Shown piece after piece: positions 20,501 through 34,400 of a stretch of DNA of 64,000 nucleotides. The stretch spans positions 2,418,001 to 2,482,000 of the forward strand of contig JAQSEB010000021.1 of NCBI GenBank assembly GCA_030063045.1, written 5' to 3'. The notes below the pieces were generated by a model. The model was not told the origin of the DNA and ran no database searches. It saw only the letters and a program-made list of their open reading frames with translations. Positions within the stretch are counted from its first letter, which is position 1. Each line of letters begins with the position of its first letter. The position numbers and the translations under genes were made by a program. This DNA is from Pratylenchus scribneri. Its lineage: Eukaryota; Nematoda; Chromadorea; Rhabditida; Pratylenchidae.

Positions 20501-21393
20501 ATTTTTAAAAATTAATAAAAAAAAATAAAAATGTCTCTTTTTTCAAGGCGATTACCTGCTGAATGTGTTAAAAATTTGGCCCGGCATTTCCGCCCGTCAA
20601 ATTGCCAATTTCTACCAAAGTTTCAAGCGTAAAATGCTCCACGGCTCAGTTTTCAATTTTGCCGTGGCTCGTCAATATTTTCTGATGTATTCAGTGGCCG
20701 AAATCGCCAAACGACTTTTTGTTGATGGCGCCGAAAAGAAGGCAGCCAAAGCGGCGGATGCACTAACCGAAGAGCATATTGCACTGGCAGATAAGAAAAG
20801 ACAGGAATATTTGCATGAAAATGCCGGAAAATTGGATAAAATGGTAAATATAAAAATTTTTAAATTTTTTTTTTACTTTTTTCACTAAATAATTTTTGAA
20901 TTCAAAGAAAAAAAATCAAATTTTTTGATGAATATTATTCATAAATTCAGCAAATTTATTATGAATTTGGAGCCCTAGATAAAATTGAGCTAATTAAAGA
21001 GGGCAAATTTGATAGAAATTGCGAAAAGTTATGACCAAAAAAATTCATGACCAAAAATTAGCAAAATAAGTCTAGACAGTTTATATTTTTGGTTAAAAAT
21101 TTCCGATTATTTTTGATCAATCATTTTCTTATCAAAATGATATATTATAAAAAGAGATTAAACCTATACCTGAATATTTTTATTAACTTGAAAGATTACT
21201 GAGATATTGGCCAAATTCAATTATACAAAAATTTAAGGGTGTAAAATTTTTATTATAATTTCATTGATTAATCTTTTTCTTTTTTCACCAATAGGTTTCA
21301 ATCATTCGAAAAGAGGAGTCCGACCCAGAAATATTCGCCCGAATCTACAAGGAGAACAAAGAATTTTATGGGGAATTTTTCAAAGCCGAATAA
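14589..21393 (+). CDS. Nucleotidyltransferase-like protein, 459 aa, seven exons
   Basis: Exons: 14589-14784, 15488-15711, 16497-16755, 17605-17663, 17810-18056, 20548-20843, 21295-21393. All junctions are GT-AG, phases agree, and the sum is 1,380 nt including TAA. Splicing of exons 1 and 2 creates KGGCMLDILLGQ followed by KDLDLFL (residues 65-85), the GG/GS plus DxD signature of polymerase-beta-type nucleotidyltransferases. Further on, IQIVLLRY (159-166), AFDGHKIWL (184-192) and RLEKYFDKGFDIVLPHL fit a family I recall from ankyrin-repeat and giant-virus or Dictyostelium proteins with the pattern QIVLR...FDG...RL.KY..RGF. No ankyrin repeats are seen here. The C-terminal half (from exon 5) has an acidic insert and Lys/Ala-rich helices and is unrecognised. 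Substrate and role are unknown. The 2.5-kb fifth intron is filled with tandem repeats. Confidence 0.8.
15100..15440. repeat. Imperfect fold-back sequence in intron 1
   Basis: The left side contains ATTAACCTATATGGGTAT and AAAAAGCCCAAA. The right side holds their inverted matches TTTGGGCTTTTT and TATAAGGGTGGTTA, arranged around an AT-rich centre near 15250. The arms are diverged, and it is probably an old fold-back or MITE-like element. Confidence 0.45.
15877..16072. mobile_element. GC-rich GGTTCC-repeat insertion in intron 2
   Basis: This 196-bp block is far more GC-rich than its surroundings and dense in GGTTCC / GGAACC / CGGTACCGAT-type short motifs in both orientations. An 11-bp direct repeat CACTTCTTATA sits on each side (15866-15876 and 16073-16083) and could be a target duplication. 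No transposase capacity. Confidence 0.4.
16101..16170 (+). repeat. Dispersed repeat copy, also at 16862-16932
   Basis: Both copies share GATAACCTAT, then CCCTAACCCTA and a GCCGGATG / GGCGGATA segment followed by CCAATGAA / CCATTGGAA. They lie in introns 2 and 3 of the nucleotidyltransferase-like gene. The short CCCTAACCCTA part is telomere-like in appearance only. Confidence 0.5.
17085..17170 (+). repeat. Dispersed repeat copy in intron 3, also at about 416-505
   Basis: The stretch ATTAGCTATAAAATTGATATC followed by TTGTTTGATTTT, TAGCCA and GAACCAAAA matches positions about 416-505 upstream of the retroelement. The copies are about 80-90 bp and similar enough to be one dispersed family. Confidence 0.5.
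18370..19495 (+). repeat. 49-bp tandem array in intron 5
   Basis: The repeat is built from TTGTCTTGTAG, TTGTCCTGTGG and TTATGCTCTTGTAAG modules. The right half (about 19180-19470) is a regular 49-bp period with nearly perfect copies; the left half is a mixture of module combinations. No reading frame passes through it. Confidence 0.85.
19560..20135 (+). repeat. Diverged ~100-bp tandem repeat in intron 5
   Basis: The motif CAGTGACTTCCGGTGACT recurs near 19604, 19708, 19809, 19899, 20003 and 20109. Each copy is followed by an ATTTTTCTGG...TTTTTTGTATATCC stretch and a TCGTAGATA...GTCTGCATTC segment. That makes about six diverged copies of a unit near 100 bp, next to but unrelated to the 49-bp array. 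Confidence 0.7.
20985..21160 (+). repeat. Dispersed intronic repeat family
   Basis: This stretch contains GATAGAAATTGCGAAAAGTTATGACC and, further on, a TTTTTGATCAATCATTTT...ATCAAAATGATAT segment (positions 20985-21160). Recognisably similar stretches lie at about 16285-16410, 26155-26310 and 54375-54500, each inside an intron of one of the two host genes. All share an attaattaga...gaaattg, a...tatgaccaa and a ...gatatcaaa block. Confidence 0.4.
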
Positions 21394-22464
21394 AGGAAAT
21401 ACTGGAATTGCTAATGCAGAATGTTGACTGATGAAATATTATAGTAATGATGGAAAATGTTTTAATTTATCTTTTATTTAAATTTAAATATTTGCTGATT
21501 TATGGATAAAATTTTTAAAAATTTGCAGAATCACATTTTTTTAATTTGCATAAAGCACTTCAAAAACTTCCCCTTTTCATTAAATTTAAATTTTTTGCAG
21601 AATTTGTCGTTGATAACTGGATTTTTTGTTCTTTCAATCTAAGATTTCCAAAATAATTTCTTAGATATAATTAGCGAGCTATTCCATGTGAAAAATTTGA
21701 ATAAAATCTTAACAGAATATTGTTCCTGATAAAAAATTTAGCAGAATTTGGGCCAAATCAATGGATATCCATTTATTCATTTTTGAATTGATAATCGATT
21801 TTATCGAAACTTATCAAATTAATATCAATGTGATGATCCCAGAGATGAGTTGTGCCTCCGGGCCGGAGATTTTTCGGTCCGATACTCATAGTCATAGCTG
21901 AAGTTCAAACTTTTCTTTACGGTTAAGTTATGGCTTTAAATAATTTATCCTGAAATAATTATTTTTATTGTTCAAATTCAAATTATCTCATTATCATTTA
22001 TCAAAAAGTTAAATAAACTTAAATTAAATCTTGCAAAGCTTATAAATCCTAGAACTTTAAAAGTCAGCTTCTACTGATTGATTTGTTCTTTTAAAATTTG
22101 GAAGCAAAAAAAGAAAGCAACTGCCATTTATTTTTTGGTTAATGAAAGAAATGGAACGGATTATGCCGAACACTATGCTTCTTTTCATCATCCATCATCA
22201 ATCACTCAATTAGCGCCTTTTTCCCTTTTCATTTTTAAAAATTTTATCTAAAATGAAAACTAATAAGTCAAATGATATTCTCTGAAACCAAAAAATCGGC
22301 ATTAAATCAGCATACAGCAAACAGTTGATTTTAGGCTTTTAGGAATAAATTATTTAAATTAAATAATCTTATTTTCCATAAATTTAATTTTATTATTTTA
22401 CTAACATTTATCAAAGTAAATAAATGATAATTGCCAGCCAAATTTCTGAAAGAATAGCAAGAAA
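21394..22464. other. Intergenic region between the two host genes
   Basis: 1.07 kb of AT-rich DNA separating the nucleotidyltransferase-like gene from the channel gene on the same strand. It must hold the 3' end of the first gene and the promoter of the second, but no clear signal stands out. I see no coding segment or tandem repeat. Confidence 0.6.
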
Positions 22465-25400
22465 ATGGCATTGTTTGCCTCAATCAATTCCAATTTTTCC
22501 AAGAGAGCTTCATCATCCTCTCATTTCTCCAACCAATTTCCTGCTGCTGGACCATTACCAGAAGATTTGGGCGAGAGGAAGAAGCATCATCGAGGTGACT
22601 AAAAAATACGTCAAAAACCCTTCAATTCCAATAATATGACCTTTTTGACCATAGTTAATATAAAACAAACCCCAGAGTCACAATTTTGGGATCAAATTTT
22701 GAAAATATTTTGAAAATGGGTCCAAAATTTTAACAAATAAGGACACAATGGGAAGGTAGGATATTTTAAGAATATTGTTAAAAAGTAAATATTTTGAAAA
22801 TTAAGTCAACTTTTTATTTATTTCCAATTTCAGAATCTCGTGAAAATATATTGAATTAGACAATTTAGTAAATTTTGAAAATAATTTTTAAAATTTGAAC
22901 AATTTTCAAAATATTTTAGGACATTATACTCAACATCTTTGTCAAAATGAAGGTGAAAATGTATCTTCAAAAAAGGACCCATTTTCAGAATATTTTGAAA
23001 ATGGGGTTAAAAAAGTCATTTCCCTTGTTCTGATTTTCTCGCGCACTATTCTGATTTTTCCCCTGTTCTGATTTTTTCGCGCACTATTCTGATTTTTCCC
23101 TTGTTCTGATTTTTTCCCTTCTTCTGACTTTCTGTTCTGATTTTTTCCCTTGTTCTGATTTTTCTCGCGCACCAATTCTGATTTTTTCCCCTTGTTCTGA
23201 TACTCATTTCACTCATATAATTACCTGCCGCGGCTGGGATTCGAACCCGAGTAGTCAAGTGCCAAAGTCAGCGACATAACATTGAGCTAAGAGGGCTATG
23301 CATTCTCCTTTATTAAAACTATTATTTATATCTTTCATTGGGAAAGCAAAATTTTCCAGAATATTTTTAAAATTTAGATGTTTTACAAAAATATTCTGAA
23401 ATTTTTTTAGAATTTTGAAAATATATTGAGTAAAAATTTTCAAAATTGATTGAAAAATTTAAAGGAAAAAATTGCCAAAAATTATTCATTTTTGAAAATA
23501 TACTGAAAAAGTATTCCATTTTAAGCAGCATTTTGGGGCAAATTTTCAAAATAATCGTGAAAATAAGTTTAAAATATTTTTTCAAAATAATAATATTCTC
23601 AGTATATTCCTAAAATTTTACTCAATGTGAGAATATTTTAAAAATAGATCTATTTTTCAAATAATTTTGAATATTTTAACATTTTGAAAAGATTTTATGC
23701 CTTTAAATTTTGAATATATGTTCACAATAATTTAAAAATAATTTTCAGAATATTACTCATTTTAAAAAAATTTTTAGAATTTATTTCTTTTCAATATATT
23801 TTGAGGATTAGTTCGATTTTAAAAATTTTTTGAAAATATGTCAAATATTGAAAATATATTATGCAAATATTTTCTTGGTGACTCTGGGACCAATCCTACA
23901 AAAAGTTATGTCACCGAAAATCTCGAAAAATCCTTTAGAAATGATTTCATTATTTTTTGAAAAATTAAAACAATTTATGATAATCATAATATATGGGGCT
24001 TTCCTCGGAAAATAGTATTCATTAGATTCAAAAATTTTAAAATTTTTAAATTTAAATTTCTTAATAAACGAGGAGATATTTGATTTTCCAATGATATATA
24101 ACTTTCGATGAAAAATTAGTTCTTTGTTGAGCTATAGTTACAAAAAATTATCTAAAAATGGTGATATGTTCACATCCAATGCATCTTTCAGCTAACAATG
24201 CCAACAATTCTCTACATTCAATTTCTAATACAATTGCACATCGACGGAAAAACAGGCAGCAAAATCGGTGAGTTAATACCAATTTTGAATTACTTAATCC
24301 CAAAAATAAACTCTGGGTAGTGAATACTTTTTAGAAAGTGACACCATTCCCACATATGTCATTCATTTCCACCATTTTATTTTTGAGTGGGTGTTTTCGC
24401 ATTTTGGTGGATTTATTTTCGGTAATTAGTGTGAGGAGGCCTCTCAGTTGTTAATAAAACCTAAAAGGACGAGTGAATAAAAAGTCAATTGGTGCTCCCG
24501 GTTGCTCTGTTTAAGTAAATGAACGGCGCCCGTAGGGAGGATTTGTCCCAATGATTAATTGCATTTCCTCACACAAACTTCCTCCAACCCCTTTTCCAAA
24601 TCACACACACACATATATTCCTTTTGGCAAATCCAGTCATCGACAAAATCTTTCCCCAAGGGCTTAAGGGTGTTGAAAAGCTGTCTTTCTATTAAATCCT
24701 TGAATTTTCATATCATTCGATTTCTCCTCATTTTCGAGTAAATTAAAAAAATATTATCTCTTCTCTTCTACTAATGGGCCAAATTTTGGGTGGACGACAC
24801 ATGGAAACAATTAAAATGTGGAAGTAAGTGTGGTAAAAACTAAAGCTAATTTTATAATTTATAAAAAATTGATTTTGTAAAATTTTCATCCCAAAAACTT
24901 TGTAATTTCAAAAAAGAAAATTAAGACATTTTCATTAGAGGTTAATTAAATATGGTAACAATTATCTGCATCAATTTTTTTATTTAATCGAAATAAAAAA
25001 ATAAACAAATTCCAAATATTTACCATTAATGGCTGGGTCATTTTTGTCAAACTTGGCCAGGCATTTATTGTCTTATCCAAATAGGCAAAAACGTACTTAA
25101 ATTGCCATACTTTTGAAAAAAATTTATTGGAATTTCCAGATAGGCTAAAATAAAAGACCCAAAGGGAATACAAATTTTAGGCAACATTTTCCGGAAAGAA
25201 TAAAAACATAATTTGGCGAACATTTTCCGGAAAGAATAAAAACATAAATTTGGCGAACATTTTCCGGAAAGAATAAAAACATAATTTGGCGAACATTTTC
25301 CGGAAAGAATAAAAACATAAATTTGGCGAACATTTTCCGGAAAGAATAAAAACATAATTTGGCGAACATTTTCCGGAAAGAATAAAAACATAAATTTGGC

Positions 25401-28400
25401 GAACATTTTCCGGAAAGAATAAAAACATAAATTTGGCGAACATTTTCCGGAAAGAATAAAAACATAATTTGGCGAACATTTTCCGGAAAGAATAAAAACA
25501 TAAATTTGGCGAACATTTCCGGAAAGAATAAAAACATAATTTGGCCAACATTTTCCGGAAAGAATAAAAACATAAATTTGGCGAACATTTCCGGAAAGAA
25601 TAAAAACATAATTTGGTGAACATTTTCCGGAAATTCATATACATAATAAATATTTTTTCTTTCTGCAGGCCTTCACATTTTAAAAAATCGAAGCATCAGA
25701 GGAATAACAACACATCAGCAGCAAATCAAGATGTGCCCAGAGAACAACGGATCCAATCTTCGCAATTACTTCAACCACCACCATTTACACTCCAACTAGA
25801 ACAATTTTGCCATCACGAATATTCCACCACATCGCCGAGTTGCTCAACAACAAGCAGCAGTAGAAGTCGACATTTTTCACTCTGTTCATCCTCCTCCTTT
25901 ACATCCACAAATTCATCATCATCATCCTTATCATACAGTAGTAAAAGAAGAAGGAGAAGAAAAGACAATCATCGCCGATTGTACCAAAAACAGCCGGAAA
26001 AGGCATATTGCCGACTGCTTAAGGTGATCCAAAGTTCCAAAGTATTTTTGGAAAAAAAATTTAAATATTTAAAAATACATTCCATATTTTTTTAATAATT
26101 TTAAAAATTAAATAAAAATTTTTTTTTATTTTTTTACAATTTTCCCAGAATTATGGACTAATTAGATTTATGAATTTTCTTGGAAATTGACAAATTTATG
26201 ACCAAGAAAGCAGCAAAGCAGGAAAAATGGAGTAGTTTTCTTTTTGACCATAATTTTTTTGCTGATTTAATTTTGATCTACCATTTTTATATCAAATTGT
26301 TCTCAAGAAAAATTTGAGCTATCAAAATTTTATTGATATTGAATCAGAGCAAAGAAATTGGCAAGTGTGCGGGTAGACAGGAATTTGCTGCTTAATTTTA
26401 AAAATTTTTCCTGTCATATAATTAAAAATTTCTCATCCTAGGAGAACACTACTTTCCATGGAATTCGTGATTCATTGCAAACCGCCGGCTGGCTTCGCGC
26501 CCTTTGGATTTGCATCATTGTGTTGGCTTCAATGGCCGCCTTGATTGGTTGTGGATTAATCGGTGAGATGCCTCTGGAAAATTTTAAATTGACTTAATTT
26601 TTATCTTTTTAGTATGGGAATTCAACACTAGACCACTTTCAGTGACATATAATATCAAGGAAAATGGTAAATAAATTTTATCCGAATTTTCGTACCGAAA
26701 TTTTAGCAAATTAAAAATTTTTTTATACTTTGGGTTAAATTCTTTTAGTAGAGTATTTTAAAAATTTTTTATTTTTTTTAATTATTTTCGATAGATCAAA
26801 TTTTAAAAATTACAAAATTTTTTAAAATACTCTGAAATTTATTTTAAATAAAAAAATTTTAAAAAAGTTTATAAAAATATTTTTTTCAAAACAAGAATAA
26901 TCGAAAAATGTTTTGGTTTTTGTCCATAATTCAGAAATATTCTAGCGAAAAAACAGAATTTATTAATCCAAAAATCTATTTTTAACAAATAAAAACAATT
27001 AATCCAAAAATAGATATAAAATATTATTTTCTATTTCCATGATAAATATTTTTTATTCTATTGATTTAATGGACAAATTTCGGGTCCATAAAATTCGTTC
27101 GACCATCTAAAAACAAATATTTTTCACAGTTAGTCTTATTCTTCCGGATATTGTCATTTGTCCATTCAATCGATTCAATCGCACATTTTTGCAATCATGG
27201 AATATTAGCGATAAACTTGCCCAATATTTGGAGGTGAATTCTACATTGACAAATGAATAAAAATTCCAAAAATTTTTATAGTTGTCATTTCCTCAAGCTT
27301 CTCAACATCCTTTCCAATATAAAGCATATAAAATGTTGTTGGACAGCATCGATGAATTGGAGAAGGAATTAGCCGAATTGCTCGAAAGGATTGGATTATC
27401 ATTTGCGGATTTCGTTAAACAGGTGAACAAAGTTATTTTATTAAATTAGAAATTCCTGCTAAATTTTGTTCCTAAATTAAGAATCAAAAATAGAAAATAA
27501 AAAAGCAATAATCTAAGATGGTCAGGAACAAAGGCACTAAAAATATTATCTGGCAAATTGATCTCTTCCTTCTTTACTTCCAAAAGCAAAGAGACCATTC
27601 CCATTTACGAGTCCGTATACCAGCATTTGGATTTTTGTGTACATTAGGTTCGGTTTCAGGCCCAACCTACTACACAAAAATCGAATCTAATGTACACAAA
27701 AATCCAACCTAATTTACACAAAAATCGAAACTAATGTACACAAAAATCCAACCTAATTTACACAAAAATCGAAACTAATTTACACAAAAATCGAATCTAA
27801 TGTACACAAAAATCCAACCTAATTTACACAAAAATCGAATCTAATGTACACAAAAATCCAACCTAATTTACACAAAAATCGAATCTAATGTACACAAAAA
27901 TCCAACCTAATTTACACAAAAATCGAATCTAATGTACACAAAAATCCAACCTAATTTACACAAAAATCGAAACTAATTTACACAAAAATCGAATCTAATG
28001 TACACAAAAATCCAACCTAATTTACACAAAAATCGAAACTAATGTACACAAAAATCCAACCTAATTTACACAAAAATCGAATCTAATGTACACAAAAATC
28101 CAACCTAATTTACACAAAAATCGAAACTAATTTACACAAAAATCCAACCTAATTTACACAAAAATCGAATCTAATGTACACAAAAATCCAACCTAATTTA
28201 CACAAAAATCGAAACTAATTTACACAAAAATCGAATCTAATGTACACAAAAATCCAACCTAATTTACACAAAAATCGAATCTAATGTACACAAAAATCCA
28301 ACCTAATTTACACAAAAATCGAAACTAATGTACACAAAAATCCAACCTAATTTACACAAAAATCGAATCTAATGTACACAAAAATCCAACCTAATTTACA

Positions 28401-31400
28401 CAAAAATCGAATCTAATGTACACAAAAATCCAACCTAATTTACACAAAAATCGAATCTAATGTACACAAAAATCCAACCTAATTTACACAAAAATCCAAC
28501 CTAATTTACACAAAAATCGAATCTAATGTACACAAAAATCCAACCTAATTTACACAAAAATCCAACCTAATTTACACAAAAATCGAATCTAATGTACACA
28601 AAAATCCAACCTAATTTACACAAAAATCCAACCTAATTTACACAAAAATCGAATCTAATGTACACAAAAATCCAACCTAATTTACACAAAAATCGAATCT
28701 AATGTACACAAAAATCCAACCTAATTTACACAAAAATCGAATCTAATGTACACAAAAATCCAACCTAATTTACACAAAAATCGAATCTAATGTACACAAA
28801 AATCCAACCTAATTTACACAAAAATCCAACCTAATTTACACAAAAATCCAACCTAATTTACACAAAAATCGAATCTAATGTACACAAAAATCCAACCTAA
28901 TTTACACAAAAATCCAACCTAATTTACACAAAAATCGAATCTAATGTACACAAAAATCCAACCTAATTTACACAAAAATCGAATCTAATGTACACAAAAA
29001 TCCAACCTAATTTACACAAAAATCGAATCTAATGTACACAAAAATCCAACCTAATTTACACAAAAATCGAATCTAATGTACACAAAAATCCAACCTAATT
29101 TACACAAAAATCGAATCTAATGTACACAAAAATCCAACCTAATTTACACAAAAATCCAACCTAATTTACACAAAAATCGAATCTAATGTACACAAAAATC
29201 CAACCTAATTTACACAAAAATCGAATCTAATGTACACAAAAATCCAACCTAATTTACACAAAAATCGAATCTAATGTACACAAAAATCCAACCTAATTTA
29301 CACAAAAATCGAATCTAATGTACACAAAAATCCAACCTAATTTACACAAAAATCGAATCTAATGTACACAAAAATCCAACCTAATTTACACAAAAATCGA
29401 AACTAATGTACACAAAAATCCAACCTAATTTACACAAAAATCGAATCTAATGTACACAAAAATCCAACCTAATTTACACAAAAATCGAATCTAATGTACA
29501 CAAAAATCCAACCTAATTTACACAAAAATCCAACCTAATTTACACAAAAATCGAATCTAATGTACACAAAAATCCAACCTAATTTACACAAAAATCGAAT
29601 CTAATGTACACAAAAATCCAACCTAATTTACACAAAAATCCAACCTAATTTACACAAAAATCGAATCTAATGTACACAAAAATCCAACCTAATTTACACA
29701 AAAATCCAACCTAATTTACACAAAAATCGAATCTAATGTACACAAAAATCCAACCTAATTTACACAAAAATCGAATCTAATGTACACAAAAATCCAACCT
29801 AATTTACACAAAAATCGAATCTAATGTACACAAAAATCCAACCTAATTTACACAAAAATCGAATCTAATGTACACAAAAATCCAACCTAATTTACACAAA
29901 AATCGAATCTAATGTACACAAAAATCCAACCTAATTTACACAAAAATCCAACCTAATTTACACAAAAATCGAATCTAATGTACACAAAAATCCAACCTAA
30001 TTTACACAAAAATCCAACCTAATTTACACAAAAATCCAACCTAATTTACACAAAAATCCAACCTAATTTACACAAAAATCGAAACTAATGTACACAAAAA
30101 TCCAACCTAATTTACACAAAAATCGAATCTAATGTACACAAAAATCCAACCTAATTTACACAAAAATCGAATCTAATGTACACAAAAATCCAACCTAATT
30201 TACACAAAAATCGAATCTAATGTACACAAAAATCCAACCTAATTTACACAAAAATCGAATCTAATGTACACAAAAATCCAACCTAATTTACACAAAAATC
30301 GAATCTAATGTACACAAAAATCGAATCTAATTTACACAAAAATCGAATCTAATGTACACAAAAATCCAACCTAATTTACACAAAAATCGAATCTAATGTA
30401 CACAAAAATCCAACCTAATTTACACAAAAATCGAATCTAATGTACACAAAAATCCAACCTAATTTACACAAAAATCGAATCTAATGTACACAAAAATCCA
30501 ACCTAATTTACACAAAAATCGAATCTAATGTACACAAAAATCGAATCTAATGTACACAAAAATCCAACCTAATTTACACAAAAATCGAATCTAATGTACA
30601 CAAAAATCCAACCTAATTTACACAAAAATCGAATCTAATGTACACAAAAATCCAACCTAATTTACACAAAAATCGAATCTAATGTACACAAAAATCCAAC
30701 CTAATTTACACAAAAATCGAATCTAATGTACACAAAAATCCAACCTAATTTACACAAAAATCGAATCTAATGTACACAAAAATCGAATCTAATGTACACA
30801 AAAATCCAACCTAATTTACACAAAAATCGAATCTAATGTACACAAAAATCGAATCTAATGTACACAAAAATCCAACCTAATTTACACAAAAATCGAATCT
30901 AATGTACACAAAAATCCAACCTAATTTACACAAAAATCGAATCTAATGTACACAAAAATCCAACCTAATTTACACAAAAATCGAATCTAATGTACACAAA
31001 AATCCAACCTAATTTACACAAAAATCGAATCTAATGTACACAAAAATCCAACCTAATTTACACAAAAATCGAATCTAATGTACACAAAAATCCAACCTAA
31101 TTTACACAAAAATCGAATCTAATGTACACAAAAATCCAACCTAATTTACACAAAAATCGAAACTAATGTACACAAAAATCCAACCTAATTTACACAAAAA
31201 TCGAATCTAATGTACACAAAAATCCAACCTAATTTACACAAAAATCGAATCTAATTTACACAAAAATCGAATCTAATGTACACAAAAATCCAACCTAATT
31301 TACACAAAAATCGAAACTAATGTACACAAAAATCCAACCTAATTTACACAAAAATCCAACCTAATTTACACAAAAATCGAATCTAATGTACACAAAAATC

Positions 31401-34400
31401 CAACCTAATTTACACAAAAATCGAATCTAATGTACACAAAAATCGAAACTAATGTACACAAAAATCCAACCTAATTTACACAAAAATCGAATCTAATGTA
31501 CACAAAAATCCAACCTAATTTACACAAAAATCGAATCTAATGTACACAAAAATCCAACCTAATTTACACAAAAATCGAATCTAATGTACACAAAAATCCA
31601 ACCTAATTTACACAAAAATCGAATCTAATGTACACAAAAATCCAACCTAATTTACACAAAAATCGAATCTAATGTACACAAAAATCCAACCTAATTTACA
31701 CAAAAATCGAATCTAATTTACACAAAAATCGAATCTAATGTACACAAAAATCCAACCTAATTTACACAAAAATCGAATCTAATGTACACAAAAATCCAAC
31801 CTAATTTACACAAAAATCGAATCTAATGTACACAAAAATCCAACCTAATTTACACAAAAATCGAATCTAATGTACACAAAAATCCAACCTAATTTACACA
31901 AAAATCGAATCTAATGTACACAAAAATCGAATCTAATGTACACAAAAATCGAATCTAATGTACACAAAAATCCAACCTAATTTACACAAAAATCGAAACT
32001 AATGTACACAAAAATCCAACCTAATTTACACAAAAATCGAATCTAATGTACACAAAAATCCAACCTAATTTACACAAAAATCGAATCTAATTTACACAAA
32101 AATCCAACCTAATTTACACAAAAATCGAATCTAATGTACACAAAAATCCAACCTAATTTACACAAAAATCGAATCTAATTTACACAAAAATCGAAACTAA
32201 TGTACACAAAAATCCAACCTAATTTACACAAAAATCGAATCTAATTTACACAAAAATCCAACCTAATTTACACAAAAATCGAATCTAATGTACACAAAAA
32301 TCCAACCTAATTTACACAAAAATCGAATCTAATGTACACAAAAATCCAACCTAATTTACACAAAAATCGAATCTAATGTACACAAAAATCCAACCTAATT
32401 TACACAAAAATCGAATCTAATGTACACAAAAATCCAACCTAATTTACACAAAAATCGAATCTAATGTACACAAAAATCCAACCTAATTTACACAAAAATC
32501 CAACCTAATTTACACAAAAATCGAATCTAATGTACACAAAAATCCAACCTAATTTACACAAAAATCGAATCTAATGTACACAAAAATCCAACCTAATTTA
32601 CACAAAAATCGAATCTAATGTACACAAAAATCCAACCTAATTTACACAAAAATCGAATCTAATGTACACAAAAATCCAACCTAATTTACACAAAAATCGA
32701 ATCTAATGTACACAAAAATCGAATCTAATGTACACAAAAATCCAACCTAATTTACACAAAAATCGAATCTAATGTACACAAAAATCCAACCTAATTTACA
32801 CAAAAATCGAAACTAATGTACACAAAAATCGAATCTAATTTACACAAAAATCGAATCTAATGTACACAAAAATCCAACCTAATTTACACAAAAATCGAAT
32901 CTAATGTACACAAAAATCCAACCTAATTTACACAAAAATCCAACCTAATTTACACAAAAATCGAATCTAATTTACACAAAAATCGAATCTAATGTACACA
33001 AAAATCCAACCTAATTTACACAAAAATCGAATCTAATTTACACAAAAATCGAAACTAATGTACACAAAAATCCAACCTAATTTACACAAAAATCGAATCT
33101 AATTTACACAAAAATCCAACCTAATTTACACAAAAATCGAATCTAATGTACACAAAAATCCAACCTAATTTACACAAAAATCGAATCTAATGTACACAAA
33201 AATCCAACCTAATTTACACAAAAATCGAATCTAATGTACACAAAAATCCAACCTAATTTACACAAAAATCCAACCTAATTTACACAAAAATCGAAACTAA
33301 TGTACACAAAAATCCAACCTAATTTACACAAAAATCGAATCTAATTTACACAAAAATCCAACCTAATTTACACAAAAATCGAATCTAATGTACACAAAAA
33401 TCCAACCTAATTTACACAAAAATCGAATCTAATGTACACAAAAATCCAACCTAATTTACACAAAAATCGAATCTAATTTACACAAAAATCGAAACTAATG
33501 TACACAAAAATCCAACCTAATTTACACAAAAATCGAATCTAATTTACACAAAAATCCAACCTAATTTACACAAAAATCGAATCTAATGTACACAAAAATC
33601 CAACCTAATTTACACAAAAATCGAATCTAATGTACACAAAAATCCAACCTAATTTACACAAAAATCGAATCTAATGTACACAAAAATCCAACCTAATTTA
33701 CACAAAAATCGAATCTAATGTACACAAAAATCCAACCTAATTTACACAAAAATCGAAACTAATGTACACAAAAATCCAACCTAATTTACACAAAAATCGA
33801 ATCTAATTTACACAAAAATCCAACCTAATTTACACAAAAATCGAATCTAATGTACACAAAAATCCAACCTAATTTACACAAAAATCGAATCTAATGTACA
33901 CAAAAATCCAACCTAATTTACACAAAAATCGAATCTAATGTACACAAAAATCGAATCTAATGTACACAAAAATCCAACCTAATTTACACAAAAATCGAAA
34001 CTAATGTACACAAAAATCCAACCTAATTTACACAAAAATCGAATCTAATGTACACAAAAATCCAACCTAATTTACACAAAAATCGAATCTAATTTACACA
34101 AAAATCGAAACTAATGTACACAAAAATCCAACCTAATTTACACAAAAATCGAATCTAATTTACACAAAAATCCAACCTAATTTACACAAAAATCGAATCT
34201 AATGTACACAAAAATCCAACCTAATTTACACAAAAATCGAATCTAATGTACACAAAAATCCAACCTAATTTACACAAAAATCGAATCTAATGTACACAAA
34301 AATCCAACCTAATTTACACAAAAATCGAATCTAATGTACACAAAAATCCAACCTAATTTACACAAAAATCGAATCTAATGTACACAAAAATCCAACCTAA

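Noticed and set aside
25065..25644. Minus-strand Phe-rich repeat proteins
   Set aside because: They are generated by the 36/37-bp intronic array and shift frame with unit length.
27518..27712. 64-codon frame at the left edge of the satellite
   Set aside because: It runs into satellite monomers, lacks family features and lies within intron 7 of the channel gene.
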